Assembly (NCBI GenBank): GCA_947460165.1 | Contig: CANHKH010000091.1 | Span: forward strand, 1 to 9,559 | Source: Comamonadaceae bacterium | GTDB taxonomy: Bacteria; Pseudomonadota; Gammaproteobacteria; Burkholderiales; Burkholderiaceae_C | DNA: 9,559 nucleotides | Direction: 5' to 3' | Shown here: in pieces, positions 1 through 6,040 of the stretch | Position numbering within the stretch: the first letter of the stretch is position 1 | Layout of the letters: each line of letters starts with the position of its first letter | Notes under the pieces: generated by a model | What the model was told of the DNA's origin: nothing | Seen by the model: the letters and a program-made list of their open reading frames with translations, nothing else | Databases searched by the model: none | Program-made: the position numbers and the translations under genes

Positions 1-1
1 A

Positions 2-37
2 CTGCAGCGCATGGCAAACCACCGGACACACACATGA
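2..37 (+). CDS. Possible C-terminal tail of an upstream gene (partial)
   Basis: The frame starting at base 2 is open from the left edge and reads LQRMANHRTHT before a TGA at 35-37. That stop overlaps the ATG of the racemase as ATGA, the arrangement also seen at 6673-6676 between two other genes here. Only eleven residues are visible, so no family can be named and the frame may be non-coding. The racemase lacks a clear Shine-Dalgarno sequence, which would fit translational coupling to an upstream gene. Sequence to the left of the window would settle it. Confidence 0.25.
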   Translation: MQRMANHRTHT

Positions 38-726
38 AAACCATAGGCCTGATAGGCGGCATGAGCTGGGAGTCAACCACTTTGTATTACCAGCTCATCA
101 ACCGCGAGGTGGCCAAGCGCATGGGGGGCTTGCGCAGCGCCAAATTGAACTTGGTGAGCCTGGACTTTGCAGACATTGCCCAGCGCCAGCGAGAGGGCGA
201 CTGGGACGGCATGGCCGCCATCTTGTGCGAGGCGGCGCGGCACTTGAGCGCCACCGGCGCGCAGTGCCTTTTGATAGGCACCAACACCATGCACCTGCTG
301 GCCGAGCAGGTGCAGGCCGCCACCGAGGTGCCCTTGATCCACATTGCCGAAGTCACGGCCGACGCCATCGTGGCCCAGGGCCTGCACACCGTGGCCTTGC
401 TGGGCACGCGCTTTACCATGGAGCAGCCTTTTTATGTGGCGCATTTGGCCAGGCGCGGCATCCGCTGCGTGGTGCCTGAAGAAGCCGAGCGCGCAGAGAT
501 TCACCGCATTATTTTTGAGGAGCTGTGCCTGGGCCTGATCAGCGAGACCTCGCGCGCATGGCTGACGCAATGCATTGCCGGGCTGCAGGCCAGGGGCGCC
601 CAAGGCGTGGTGCTGGGCTGCACCGAACTGCCGCTCATCGTGCGCCCCGCCGACAGTGCTTTGCCCACCTTCGACACCACCGCCTTGCATGCGCTGGCGG
701 CGGTGGAGTTTTCACTGGCGAATTGA
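34..726 (+). CDS. Aspartate/glutamate racemase family protein, YgeA type
   Basis: A 230-residue cytoplasmic, cofactor-independent amino acid racemase of the Asp/Glu racemase superfamily, with the usual family length. The N-terminus MKTIGLIGGMSWEST, the LGTRFTMEQPFY segment (about 123-134), IIFEELCLG (159-167) and GCTE (195-198) closely match E. coli YgeA as I recall it. Most family members use two cysteines, one per pseudo-symmetric half. Here the first position is Thr83 (GTNTMH, 82-87), while the second, Cys196 in GCTE, is kept. The Thr/Cys pair is what I recall for E. coli YgeA, described as an L-Asp/L-Glu-specific racemase with an atypical active site, so activity on acidic L-amino acids is the best guess. 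The ATG at 34 has no strong ribosome binding site but matches the family N-terminus exactly. The gene converges on the citrate-synthase-like gene. A D-amino acid or other 2-substituted acid substrate remains possible. Confidence 0.9.
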   Translation: MKTIGLIGGMSWESTTLYYQLINREVAKRMGGLRSAKLNLVSLDFADIAQRQREGDWDGMAAILCEAARHLSATGAQCLLIGTNTMHLLAEQVQAATEVPLIHIAEVTADAIVAQGLHTVALLGTRFTMEQPFYVAHLARRGIRCVVPEEAERAEIHRIIFEELCLGLISETSRAWLTQCIAGLQARGAQGVVLGCTELPLIVRPADSALPTFDTTALHALAAVEFSLAN

Positions 727-770
727 GCGGTCGTTCTTCTTGGGTTGTTGGGAGCGGTGCTGGCTCTGAC

Positions 771-830
771 AAGCAAGCGTGTCCCGGGCGCGCTGGCTGG
801 CGCGTACAAGCTGCCCCTCAGCGCTTGCTT
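771..830. repeat. Inverted repeat between convergent genes
   Basis: AAGCAAGCG (771-779) is the exact reverse complement of CGCTTGCTT (822-830), giving 9-bp arms around 42 bp. The loop holds a smaller hairpin, CGCGC-TGGCTG-GCGCG (789-804). The site lies where the racemase (stop at 726) and the minus-strand citrate-synthase-like gene (stop at 818-820) meet, so it could help end transcription from both sides. No T-tract follows on either strand, so a classical intrinsic terminator is not supported. An 8-bp direct repeat, GTACAAGC, occurs at 804-811 and 833-840. Confidence 0.35.
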
Positions 831-2086
831 TGGTACAAGCCCCTGGGGCGAATGGTGAAGCCGGCCAAACGCTGCTCCAAGGCGTGCGCAATCCAGCCGG
901 CCGTGCGGCCAATGCCCCAGAGAGCGCAGGCGCTGCGAGGCGGCAGGCGCCAGGCCGAGCACAACACCACCAAGCCCATTTCAATGTTGGGATGCAGGCC
1001 CAGCCGCTCAGTGACGCCCTCCACAAAGCGCAGCGCCAAATCCGCTTGTGCAGAGCCAGGGGCGTTGTGCTGCGCCAGTTTGATCATCATGGCCGCGCGC
1101 GGATCGCCATGTGGGTAAATCGGCAGTCCAAAGCCAGCTATCCGCTGCCCTTTGAGTTCGGCCTCGGCGAGTCGACCTTTCAAGTCTGCCTTCGATTGCA
1201 GGGTCTCTATCAGGTCTTCGGCGGCGTCGGCCCCACCGGCCAAGGCGGCGCCTTGGTGGGTGGCCAAAGCCGCCACCACGCAGGCATGCAAGGTCGCGCC
1301 CGTGGAGGCGGCAATCCGCGCAGAAAAAGTGCTGGACGACAGTTCATGGTCTGCGCCCAGAATCAAGGCTGTGTTGATGGCCTGCGCCAAAGCAGGGGTA
1401 GGCGCCATCCCCATGGCCTGCACCACATGCAGGGCCAGCGCTTGCTCACCTTGGGCAGCCGCATACACACCCTGAGGCCCGAGCAAACCGCAAGCCCCCG
1501 CAAAGGCAAACAGCATTTGCCGCGACAAATGCTCTGTCGATCCCATGCGCAGCTCTTGCGCCAAAGTGCCACCGCCCAAGGCCGTGGCCACGATGGAGAA
1601 GACCCGCATCATGCGCGGTCGGGTCCGGCCTTGTTGCAGCACCGCTTCCAAAGCCCGGGCCACATCGACTTGCATGTGCTCCACCGGCCAAGTTTGGGGG
1701 CCATCGGTGAGCAAGCCGCTCCACAGCAGCTCTGCCACATTTTCAAACCGGCCCGGATGCCTGGCGAGCTCTGTGGCCAAATGGCCGCGGTAACGTGGGC
1801 CGCCTGCTTCTATCTCGGTGATGGCCGTGTCAATCACCGGCTGGCCCCAGCGCATGGCCGCCGCTGCCACGGGGCCGCTGCCTTGCCTGACGCTGCTGCG
1901 CACCTTCAGGCTTTGAAGCTCATCGAGCAGGTAGCGGTTGGCTTTGCGATTGGCATGCCGCAAGGGATTGAGCAAGCCGCGGCTGACATAGGTGTAGAGC
2001 GTGGCTGGTTTGATGCCCAGCATGGCACTGGCTTCTTGGGCGGTCAGCAGCTGACTGGCGTCCAGGTCGGGGTCTGGTTTGATCAT
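818..2086 (-). CDS. HTH-domain / citrate-synthase-like protein with degenerate active site
   Basis: A 422-residue protein in two parts. Residues about 13-60 (LLTAQEASAMLGIKPATLY, then a conserved basic stretch) look like a MerR/excisionase-type helix-turn-helix. Residues about 95-415 follow the citrate synthase fold: DHELSSST (246-253), LAGGAD (282-287), GFGLPIYPHGDPR (318-330), HPNIEMG (365-371), GRTAGWIAH (393-401) and RPRGLY (413-418). Against E. coli citrate synthase the catalytic triad is lost: His264 is Ala283, His305 is Leu321 and Asp362 is Glu369. The DHEL histidine (His247) and the ligand-binding arginines of the DPR, GRTAGW and RPRGLY blocks appear kept. I infer ligand binding without normal citrate synthase turnover, and a regulatory role given the DNA-binding domain and the divergent position next to the catabolic operon. 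The ATG at 2086 is the start that keeps the whole HTH; its ribosome binding site is weak. An enzyme with altered chemistry is the alternative. Confidence 0.85.
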   Translation of the reverse strand: MIKPDPDLDASQLLTAQEASAMLGIKPATLYTYVSRGLLNPLRHANRKANRYLLDELQSLKVRSSVRQGSGPVAAAAMRWGQPVIDTAITEIEAGGPRYRGHLATELARHPGRFENVAELLWSGLLTDGPQTWPVEHMQVDVARALEAVLQQGRTRPRMMRVFSIVATALGGGTLAQELRMGSTEHLSRQMLFAFAGACGLLGPQGVYAAAQGEQALALHVVQAMGMAPTPALAQAINTALILGADHELSSSTFSARIAASTGATLHACVVAALATHQGAALAGGADAAEDLIETLQSKADLKGRLAEAELKGQRIAGFGLPIYPHGDPRAAMMIKLAQHNAPGSAQADLALRFVEGVTERLGLHPNIEMGLVVLCSAWRLPPRSACALWGIGRTAGWIAHALEQRLAGFTIRPRGLYQSKR

Positions 2087-2232
2087 GTGCGTGCAAGTAT
2101 CGGTGCGGCCAGGCCGGTCTAGCCCGGGCAGCCATCTGTGGCGCGACTTGACAGCGGCTGGCGCAGCCTGGCTGGCTCCTGCTAGGGGTTTTCGTTGATC
2201 GATGATTGAATCGAGATTGATGCAAGATCGAC

Positions 2233-2263
2233 TTGTTCATAGACTAGCCACAATCCATATAGT
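2233..2263 (+). promoter_or_regulatory. Weak candidate promoter for the dehydrogenase-TRAP operon
   Basis: TTGTTC (2233-2238) could be a -35 box, with CATATA (2256-2261, 17-nt spacing) or TATAGT (2258-2263, 19-nt spacing) as the -10. Matches are modest and the assignment depends mainly on this being the AT-rich part of the only sizeable gap upstream of the six-gene run. Confidence 0.25.
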
Positions 2264-2270
2264 TCGTCAA
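2241..2270 (-). promoter_or_regulatory. Candidate sigma-70 promoter for the HTH/citrate-synthase-like gene
   Basis: Reading the minus strand, TTGACG (2270-2265) matches five of six bases of the -35 consensus and lies 18 nt before TAGTCT (2246-2241), a weaker -10 match. It would give a leader of roughly 150 nt before the ATG at 2086. The -35 box sits inside the palindrome at 2260-2273. Confidence 0.35.
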
Positions 2271-2285
2271 CTAAGTAAATTCAGA

Positions 2286-2299
2286 CCTGTTTGCACAGG
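2286..2299 (+). repeat. Short inverted repeat just upstream of the operon's first ribosome binding site
   Basis: CCTGT-TTGC-ACAGG forms a 5-bp stem with a 4-nt loop, ending eight bases before the AAGGGGA ribosome binding site of the dehydrogenase gene. In the transcript it could modulate translation, or it could be a protein-binding site in the DNA. TGCACA recurs directly after it, at 2292 and 2302. It is short enough to be chance. Confidence 0.25.
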
Positions 2300-2306
2300 C
2301 CTGCAC

Positions 2307-2313
2307 AAGGGGA
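2307..2313 (+). promoter_or_regulatory. Ribosome binding site deciding the TTG start of the dehydrogenase
   Basis: AAGGGGA lies 7 nt before the TTG at 2321. The earlier in-frame TTG at 2291 has no such site and would put this sequence inside the coding region, so 2321 is the better start. Confidence 0.6.
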
Positions 2314-2320
2314 TATTTCT

Positions 2321-3094
2321 TTGACAAATCCATCAGTGCGCAGCCCGGCCAGCCGGGTGGTCGTGATCACAGGCGCGGCGCAAGGCCTGGGGCGCGCCTA
2401 CGCCATCCGGTTTGCCAAAGAGGGCCACCGCGTGGTGATCCTTGATTTGCAGACCCAAGCGCTCGAACGTGTGGCCCTGGAGCTCAGGGCCCTGGGCGCC
2501 ACTTGTCTTGCTTTGACGGTTGATGTGTCAGATGTCGGCAGCGTTGAGCGGGCCGCTGCAGCCATTGAGCAAGAATTTGGGCGTTGCGATGTGTTGGTCA
2601 ACAACGCTGCGATTTTTTCCACCATCACCATGCGGCCCTTCGAGCAAATTCCGGTGGACGAATGGGTGCGGGTGCTCAATGTCAACATCACCGGCACTTT
2701 CTTGATGACCCGGGCTGTGGTGCCGCTGATGCGCCGCCACAAATGGGGGCGGGTGATCAATGTGTCATCGGCTGCATTTTTGATGGGCCGCCCCAATTAC
2801 CTGCACTACACCACCTCCAAGGCAGCGCTGGTGGGTATGACCCGATCCCTGGCGCGCGAACTTGGCCCCGACGGCATCACCGTCAACGCCTTGCTGCCCG
2901 GGGCCACAGACACCGAAATTCCCCGTGAGACCGTGACCCCCGAGCAAAAGCGCCAGCAAATCGCCATGCGTTGCATTCAGCGTGAAGAAGGCCCTCAAGA
3001 CCTGGAAGGCGTGGTCAGCTTTTTGGCCTCGGATGACAGTGCTTTTGTCACTGGCCAGTCCCTTGTGGTCGACGGAGGTTACTGCTTTGTGTGA
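2321..3094 (+). CDS. Short-chain dehydrogenase/reductase (SDR), classical type
   Basis: A 257-residue NAD(P)-dependent oxidoreductase of classical SDR length that would interconvert a hydroxyl and a carbonyl group in the cytoplasm. All hallmarks are visible: the TGAAQGLG nucleotide loop (17-24), VDVSD (67-71), NNAA (94-97), active-site Asn122 (NVNITG), Ser150 (NVSS), and Tyr163 with Lys167 in the YxxxK motif; it ends in the usual VTGQSLVVDGG. The acidic residue at the end of the second strand (ILDL, Asp42) favours NAD over NADP, suggesting catabolic oxidation. The C-terminal half (LPGATDTEI) is typical of FabG-like and glucose/sorbitol dehydrogenase-like members, so the name does not fix the substrate. 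It is the first gene of the operon, 57 nt ahead of dctP, and probably acts on the imported compound or an intermediate. Start is TTG, supported by AAGGGGA. Confidence 0.93.
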   Translation: MTNPSVRSPASRVVVITGAAQGLGRAYAIRFAKEGHRVVILDLQTQALERVALELRALGATCLALTVDVSDVGSVERAAAAIEQEFGRCDVLVNNAAIFSTITMRPFEQIPVDEWVRVLNVNITGTFLMTRAVVPLMRRHKWGRVINVSSAAFLMGRPNYLHYTTSKAALVGMTRSLARELGPDGITVNALLPGATDTEIPRETVTPEQKRQQIAMRCIQREEGPQDLEGVVSFLASDDSAFVTGQSLVVDGGYCFV

Positions 3095-3139
3095 CCGCCT
3101 TCATGTGTCAGTTGAGCTTTGATTCATCCCCCACCCCCC

Positions 3140-3145
3140 AGGAGA
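3140..3145 (+). promoter_or_regulatory. Ribosome binding site of the TRAP binding-protein gene
   Basis: AGGAGA lies 6 nt before the ATG at 3152. It selects that ATG over an upstream in-frame TTG at 3119, which would add eleven proline-rich residues before the signal peptide. Confidence 0.75.
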
Positions 3146-3151
3146 CTTGAA

Positions 3152-4126
3152 ATGAAAATGATCAAAAGACTAGGCCTTTTCACCGCCGCCTGCGCCATGG
3201 CGCTGGGCGCCTCCCCAGTGCTCGCGCAGGAGATCACCATCAAGGCGGTGAGCGCTTGGCCGGAGGGCAATTTTTTCTCGCAAAACTTTGAAAAGTTCAT
3301 CCAAAAAGTCAACGCGGAAGGCAAAGGGTCTATCCAGATCAATTACCTGGGCGGTGGCGCCAAAGTCATGCCGCCGTTTGAAGTGGGCAATGCCGTCAAA
3401 AGCGGTGTGGTCGACATGGCCAACGTCACGGGCAATTTCTACACCAACTTGCTGCCCGAATCTGACGCCCTGTCCGTCAGCACCATCCCGGTGCAAGAGT
3501 GGCGCAAAAACGGCGCTTACGACTATGTCAACAAACTTTGGGGTGACAAGCTCAATGCGCATTACCTGGGACGGGCCATTGACAACATGCCCTACCACCT
3601 CTTTTTGAAAAAGCAAATCAGCAAGCCTGATCTGGCCGGTATGCGCTTGCGCGGCATTCCCATTTACAGAGAGTTTTTCACAAGCATGGGTGGCAATGTG
3701 CTGACCATCGCACCGGGCGAAACCTACACCGCACTGGAGCGGGGTGTGATTGACGGTTACGGCTGGCCGGTGTCTGGGATTTTTGACCTGAGCTTGCAAG
3801 AGCACACCAAATACCGTGTGGAGCCTGGCTTTTACAACACGGAAGTGGGCGTGTTGGTGAACCAGAACACCTGGAAACGCCTGAACGACAAGCAGCGCGC
3901 CGTGCTCACCAGCGCCGCCATCTGGATGGAAAACCTCAACTTGGACAACCCCAAGAAATGGGAAGAAGAAAAGAAACGCCAGACAGCGGCCGGTATTCAG
4001 CCCATTGTGTTCTCGCCTGCAGAGACGGCCGCCTACACCAAGCGCGCCACAGACACCATTTGGGAGAGCATCAACAAGCGCAGCCCTGAGCACGGCCCCA
4101 AGCTGCGCCAGTTGCTCACGCGCTGA
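3152..4126 (+). CDS. dctP: TRAP transporter substrate-binding protein, DctP family
   Basis: A 324-residue periplasmic solute receptor of a tripartite ATP-independent periplasmic transporter, which passes an organic anion to the DctQM membrane complex for ion-driven uptake. A Sec signal peptide is clear: basic MKMIKR, a hydrophobic core to about residue 20, and a likely cut in VLA|QE after Ala25. The mature chain starts with ITIKAVSAWPEG. The family's carboxylate-binding segment is DLAGMRLRGIPIY (160-172), where Arg167 aligns with the conserved arginine that clamps the ligand carboxylate. It is followed by APGETYTALERGVIDG (187-202), the usual hinge and second-lobe motif. Aromatic residues in GYGWP (202-206) near the site may line the pocket. 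Length is normal. The preceding SDR and following dctQM fit a single transcript. The ligand is unknown; dicarboxylates, keto acids and hydroxy or aromatic acids are all known for the family. Confidence 0.93.
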   Translation: MKMIKRLGLFTAACAMALGASPVLAQEITIKAVSAWPEGNFFSQNFEKFIQKVNAEGKGSIQINYLGGGAKVMPPFEVGNAVKSGVVDMANVTGNFYTNLLPESDALSVSTIPVQEWRKNGAYDYVNKLWGDKLNAHYLGRAIDNMPYHLFLKKQISKPDLAGMRLRGIPIYREFFTSMGGNVLTIAPGETYTALERGVIDGYGWPVSGIFDLSLQEHTKYRVEPGFYNTEVGVLVNQNTWKRLNDKQRAVLTSAAIWMENLNLDNPKKWEEEKKRQTAAGIQPIVFSPAETAAYTKRATDTIWESINKRSPEHGPKLRQLLTR

Positions 4127-4155
4127 GCCTGGTGACTGATACAGAGCCCCGGCGC

Positions 4156-4680
4156 ATGAAGCTGTCTGCTCGCCTGGATGCACAGTGGCAGCGCCTGCTC
4201 AGTGCGCTGGCCCTGCTCGCTTGTGCCTTGGTGGCTCTGATGGTGATGGTGATTTGCGCAGACGTGTTGGTGCGCAACGCCAAATTGGGCAGCCTGCCCT
4301 GGGCCACCGAGGTGGCCGAGTACACGCTTTATTTGTCGACCTTCCTGGCCGCTCCCTGGCTGCTGCGCCAAGGCTCTCATGTGCGCATGGACATTGTGCT
4401 CAAGATGCTGCCAGCGCGCGTGGCCTGGGCGCTGGAGGCGCTGGCCGATGTGGTGGCGATTTTGGCCTGCGGCGCTTTGACCTGGGCCAGCGCCAAGGCG
4501 GCCTTGGCCAGTGCCGCCCAGGGCTCCTTGGTGTTCAAGATTTTTGTTTTTCCTGAGTGGTGGTTGATCACGCCAGCGAGCATGCTGTTTGGGGTTCTGA
4601 CCATTGAATGCGTGCTCAGATTGCAGCGCCTGCTCAGCGGGGACAAAGCAGTCCGCGCCGAAACCACTTCTGTGGCCTGA
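4156..4680 (+). CDS. dctQ: TRAP transporter small permease, DctQ family
   Basis: A 174-residue integral membrane protein with four hydrophobic helices at about 15-39, 53-71, 88-112 and 136-158. This is the standard topology of the small TRAP subunit, which joins DctM to form the membrane domain that docks the loaded binding protein. The family-typical stretch ADVLVRN follows helix 1, and SHVRMDIV (74-81) follows helix 2, as in other DctQ proteins. Start choice is uncertain: the ATG at 4156 has a weak GAG 9 nt upstream and gives a family-like N-terminus, while an in-frame GTG at 4132, only 5 nt after the dctP stop, would add MTDTEPRR and has no ribosome binding site. DctQ sequences diverge quickly, so assignment rests on topology, these short motifs and its position between dctP and dctM. 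Confidence 0.88.
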   Translation: MKLSARLDAQWQRLLSALALLACALVALMVMVICADVLVRNAKLGSLPWATEVAEYTLYLSTFLAAPWLLRQGSHVRMDIVLKMLPARVAWALEALADVVAILACGALTWASAKAALASAAQGSLVFKIFVFPEWWLITPASMLFGVLTIECVLRLQRLLSGDKAVRAETTSVA

Positions 4681-4700
4681 TGGCTTGTGTTGAATAAAAC

Positions 4701-4706
4701 GGGAGG
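4701..4706 (+). promoter_or_regulatory. Strong ribosome binding site for dctM (GTG start)
   Basis: GGGAGG lies 6 nt before the GTG at 4713 and fixes this non-ATG codon as the start of the large permease. Confidence 0.75.
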
Positions 4707-4712
4707 CACAAA

Positions 4713-6029
4713 GTGGACTGGACCCTCAGCCTGACCGCATTGCTGGCAGGCGTGATTTTTCTGATGTTCATCGGCCTGCCCGTGGCATTGGCTTTTTTGG
4801 CCACCAATGTCGTGGCTGCTTTTATCTTCATGGGCGGTTTGGCCGGTGTTGATCAGTTGGCGCGCAACTCCATTGCCTCGGTCATCACCTTCTCGCTCAC
4901 GCCCATCCCCTTGTTCATCTTGATGGGGGAGGTGCTTTTCCAGACGGGTTTGGCCCTGAAGGTGATTGACGCCTTCGACCGGTTGATTCACCGCGTACCC
5001 GCCCGACTGCCTGTGGTCTCTGTGGTGGCGGGCACGGCTTTTTCGGCCATCTCAGGCTCCACCATCGCCACCACGGCCATGTTGGGCCGCTCCATGACCC
5101 CCATCATGCTGGAGAAAAAATACCACCCCTCATTGGCCATGGGACCCATCATTGCCATTGGGGGGGTGGACATGTTGATTCCGCCTTCGGCGCTGATTGT
5201 CTTGTTTGGCAGCCTGGCCAACATCTCCATCACCAAGCTGTTGTTTGCCGGCATCGTGCCTGGCATTTTGTTGGCGGTGACCTTTGTGGCCTACATCATT
5301 GCCAAGGCGATTTGGGTGCCTGGCAGCGTTCCTGCGGACGATGAAGGCACGCGCTACACCGGCTGGCCACGCTGGCGCCTGTTTGTGCTTTATGTCCTGC
5401 CTTTGCTGTCTATTTTTGGCGTGGTCATTGGCGCCATGTCCTCAGGCATCTCCACCCCCACCGAGGCGGCGGCTTTGGGCGCTGCGGCCACCATCTTGTT
5501 GGCGGCGTGCTACCGGGCTTTGACTTGGCAGGGCTTGGTGCAGTCCCTCAAGGGGACCGTGCAGGTCTCGTGCATGGTGCTCTTCATCATTGTGGGGGCC
5601 ACGGCTTTTTCCCAGCTCTTGGGGTTCTCGGGGGCCACCAACGGTTTCCTCAGTGCGGTGGGCTCGCTTGATTTGAGCCCCAACATGCTGATTGTGGCCA
5701 TGATCCTGATCTTGTTGGTGCTGGGCTGTTTTGTCGATCAGGTCAGCATGATGCTGCTGACGCTGCCGTTTTTCATGCCCTTGGTGATCAGCGCGGGGAT
5801 TGATCCGATCTGGTTTGGCGTGCTCTTTTTGATTGCCATGCAACTCGGGCTGATGACGCCGCCTTTTGGTTTGTTGCTGTTCACCATGAAAAGCGTGGCG
5901 CCACCTCAGATCACCATGCGCGAGGTGTTTGCGGCGGCCTATCCGTTTGTGGTGATCAGCCTTTTGATGCTGATCTTGGTTTTTTATATCAAACCTATCG
6001 CCACTTGGTTGCCCAGTTTGATGGGCTAG
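4713..6029 (+). CDS. dctM: TRAP transporter large permease, DctM family
   Basis: A 438-residue, very hydrophobic inner-membrane protein that forms the translocation path of the TRAP transporter and couples uptake to an ion gradient, normally sodium. The length and two-repeat architecture are standard for DctM. First-half marks are SAISGST (111-117), MTPIMLEKKYHPSLAMG (128-144) and IPPSALIVLFG (156-166). PTEAAALG (249-256) sits mid-protein. Second-half marks are GCFVDQVSMMLLTLPFF (338-354) and MTPPFGLLLF (381-390), whose proline pairs mirror the first repeat. The start is GTG with a strong ribosome binding site. It follows dctQ by 32 nt and precedes the cysteine hydrolase by 11 nt, so all are probably translated from one message. 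No defect is seen. Confidence 0.95.
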   Translation: MDWTLSLTALLAGVIFLMFIGLPVALAFLATNVVAAFIFMGGLAGVDQLARNSIASVITFSLTPIPLFILMGEVLFQTGLALKVIDAFDRLIHRVPARLPVVSVVAGTAFSAISGSTIATTAMLGRSMTPIMLEKKYHPSLAMGPIIAIGGVDMLIPPSALIVLFGSLANISITKLLFAGIVPGILLAVTFVAYIIAKAIWVPGSVPADDEGTRYTGWPRWRLFVLYVLPLLSIFGVVIGAMSSGISTPTEAAALGAAATILLAACYRALTWQGLVQSLKGTVQVSCMVLFIIVGATAFSQLLGFSGATNGFLSAVGSLDLSPNMLIVAMILILLVLGCFVDQVSMMLLTLPFFMPLVISAGIDPIWFGVLFLIAMQLGLMTPPFGLLLFTMKSVAPPQITMREVFAAAYPFVVISLLMLILVFYIKPIATWLPSLMG

Positions 6030-6040
6030 GCGCAGTCATT

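Larger units (their letters stand above)
2199..2273. promoter_or_regulatory. Candidate operator cluster in the divergent control region
   Basis: The 2087-2320 gap between the divergent genes carries several short palindromes: TCGAT-GATTGA-ATCGA (2199-2214), the overlapping AATC-GA-GATT (2209-2218) and TAGTT-CGTC-AACTA (2260-2273). GATTGA is repeated at 2204 and 2215. The last palindrome overlaps both candidate promoters, as an operator controlling two divergent genes would. The likely binder is the adjacent HTH/citrate-synthase-like protein. Arms of 4-5 bp can arise by chance, so this is a candidate only. Nearer the HTH gene lies a GC-rich palindrome CGGCC-A-GGCCG (2106-2116). Confidence 0.35.

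Noticed and set aside
779..2122. Long plus-strand open frame (447 codons) opposite the citrate-synthase-like gene
   Set aside because: Its translation is Gln/His/Gly/Arg-rich and shows no known domain, while the opposite strand carries clear HTH and citrate synthase motifs. It is a high-GC antisense shadow.
2148..2153. Perfect TTGACA, considered as a -35 box for the rightward operon
   Set aside because: No acceptable -10 lies 16-18 nt downstream in the GC-rich sequence that follows.
2321..2326. TTGACA at the start of the dehydrogenase gene, considered as a promoter box
   Set aside because: It coincides with the TTG start codon, and no -10 follows in the coding sequence.
3170..4183. Minus-strand open frame (337 codons) opposite dctP
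   Set aside because: No recognisable domain, and it is opposite a DctP gene with signal peptide, ribosome binding site and family motifs.
6005..6040. TTG at 6005 as the start of the cysteine hydrolase
   Set aside because: It would overlap dctM by 25 nt and add twelve residues outside the family N-terminus; the GTG at 6041 fits spacing and homology better.
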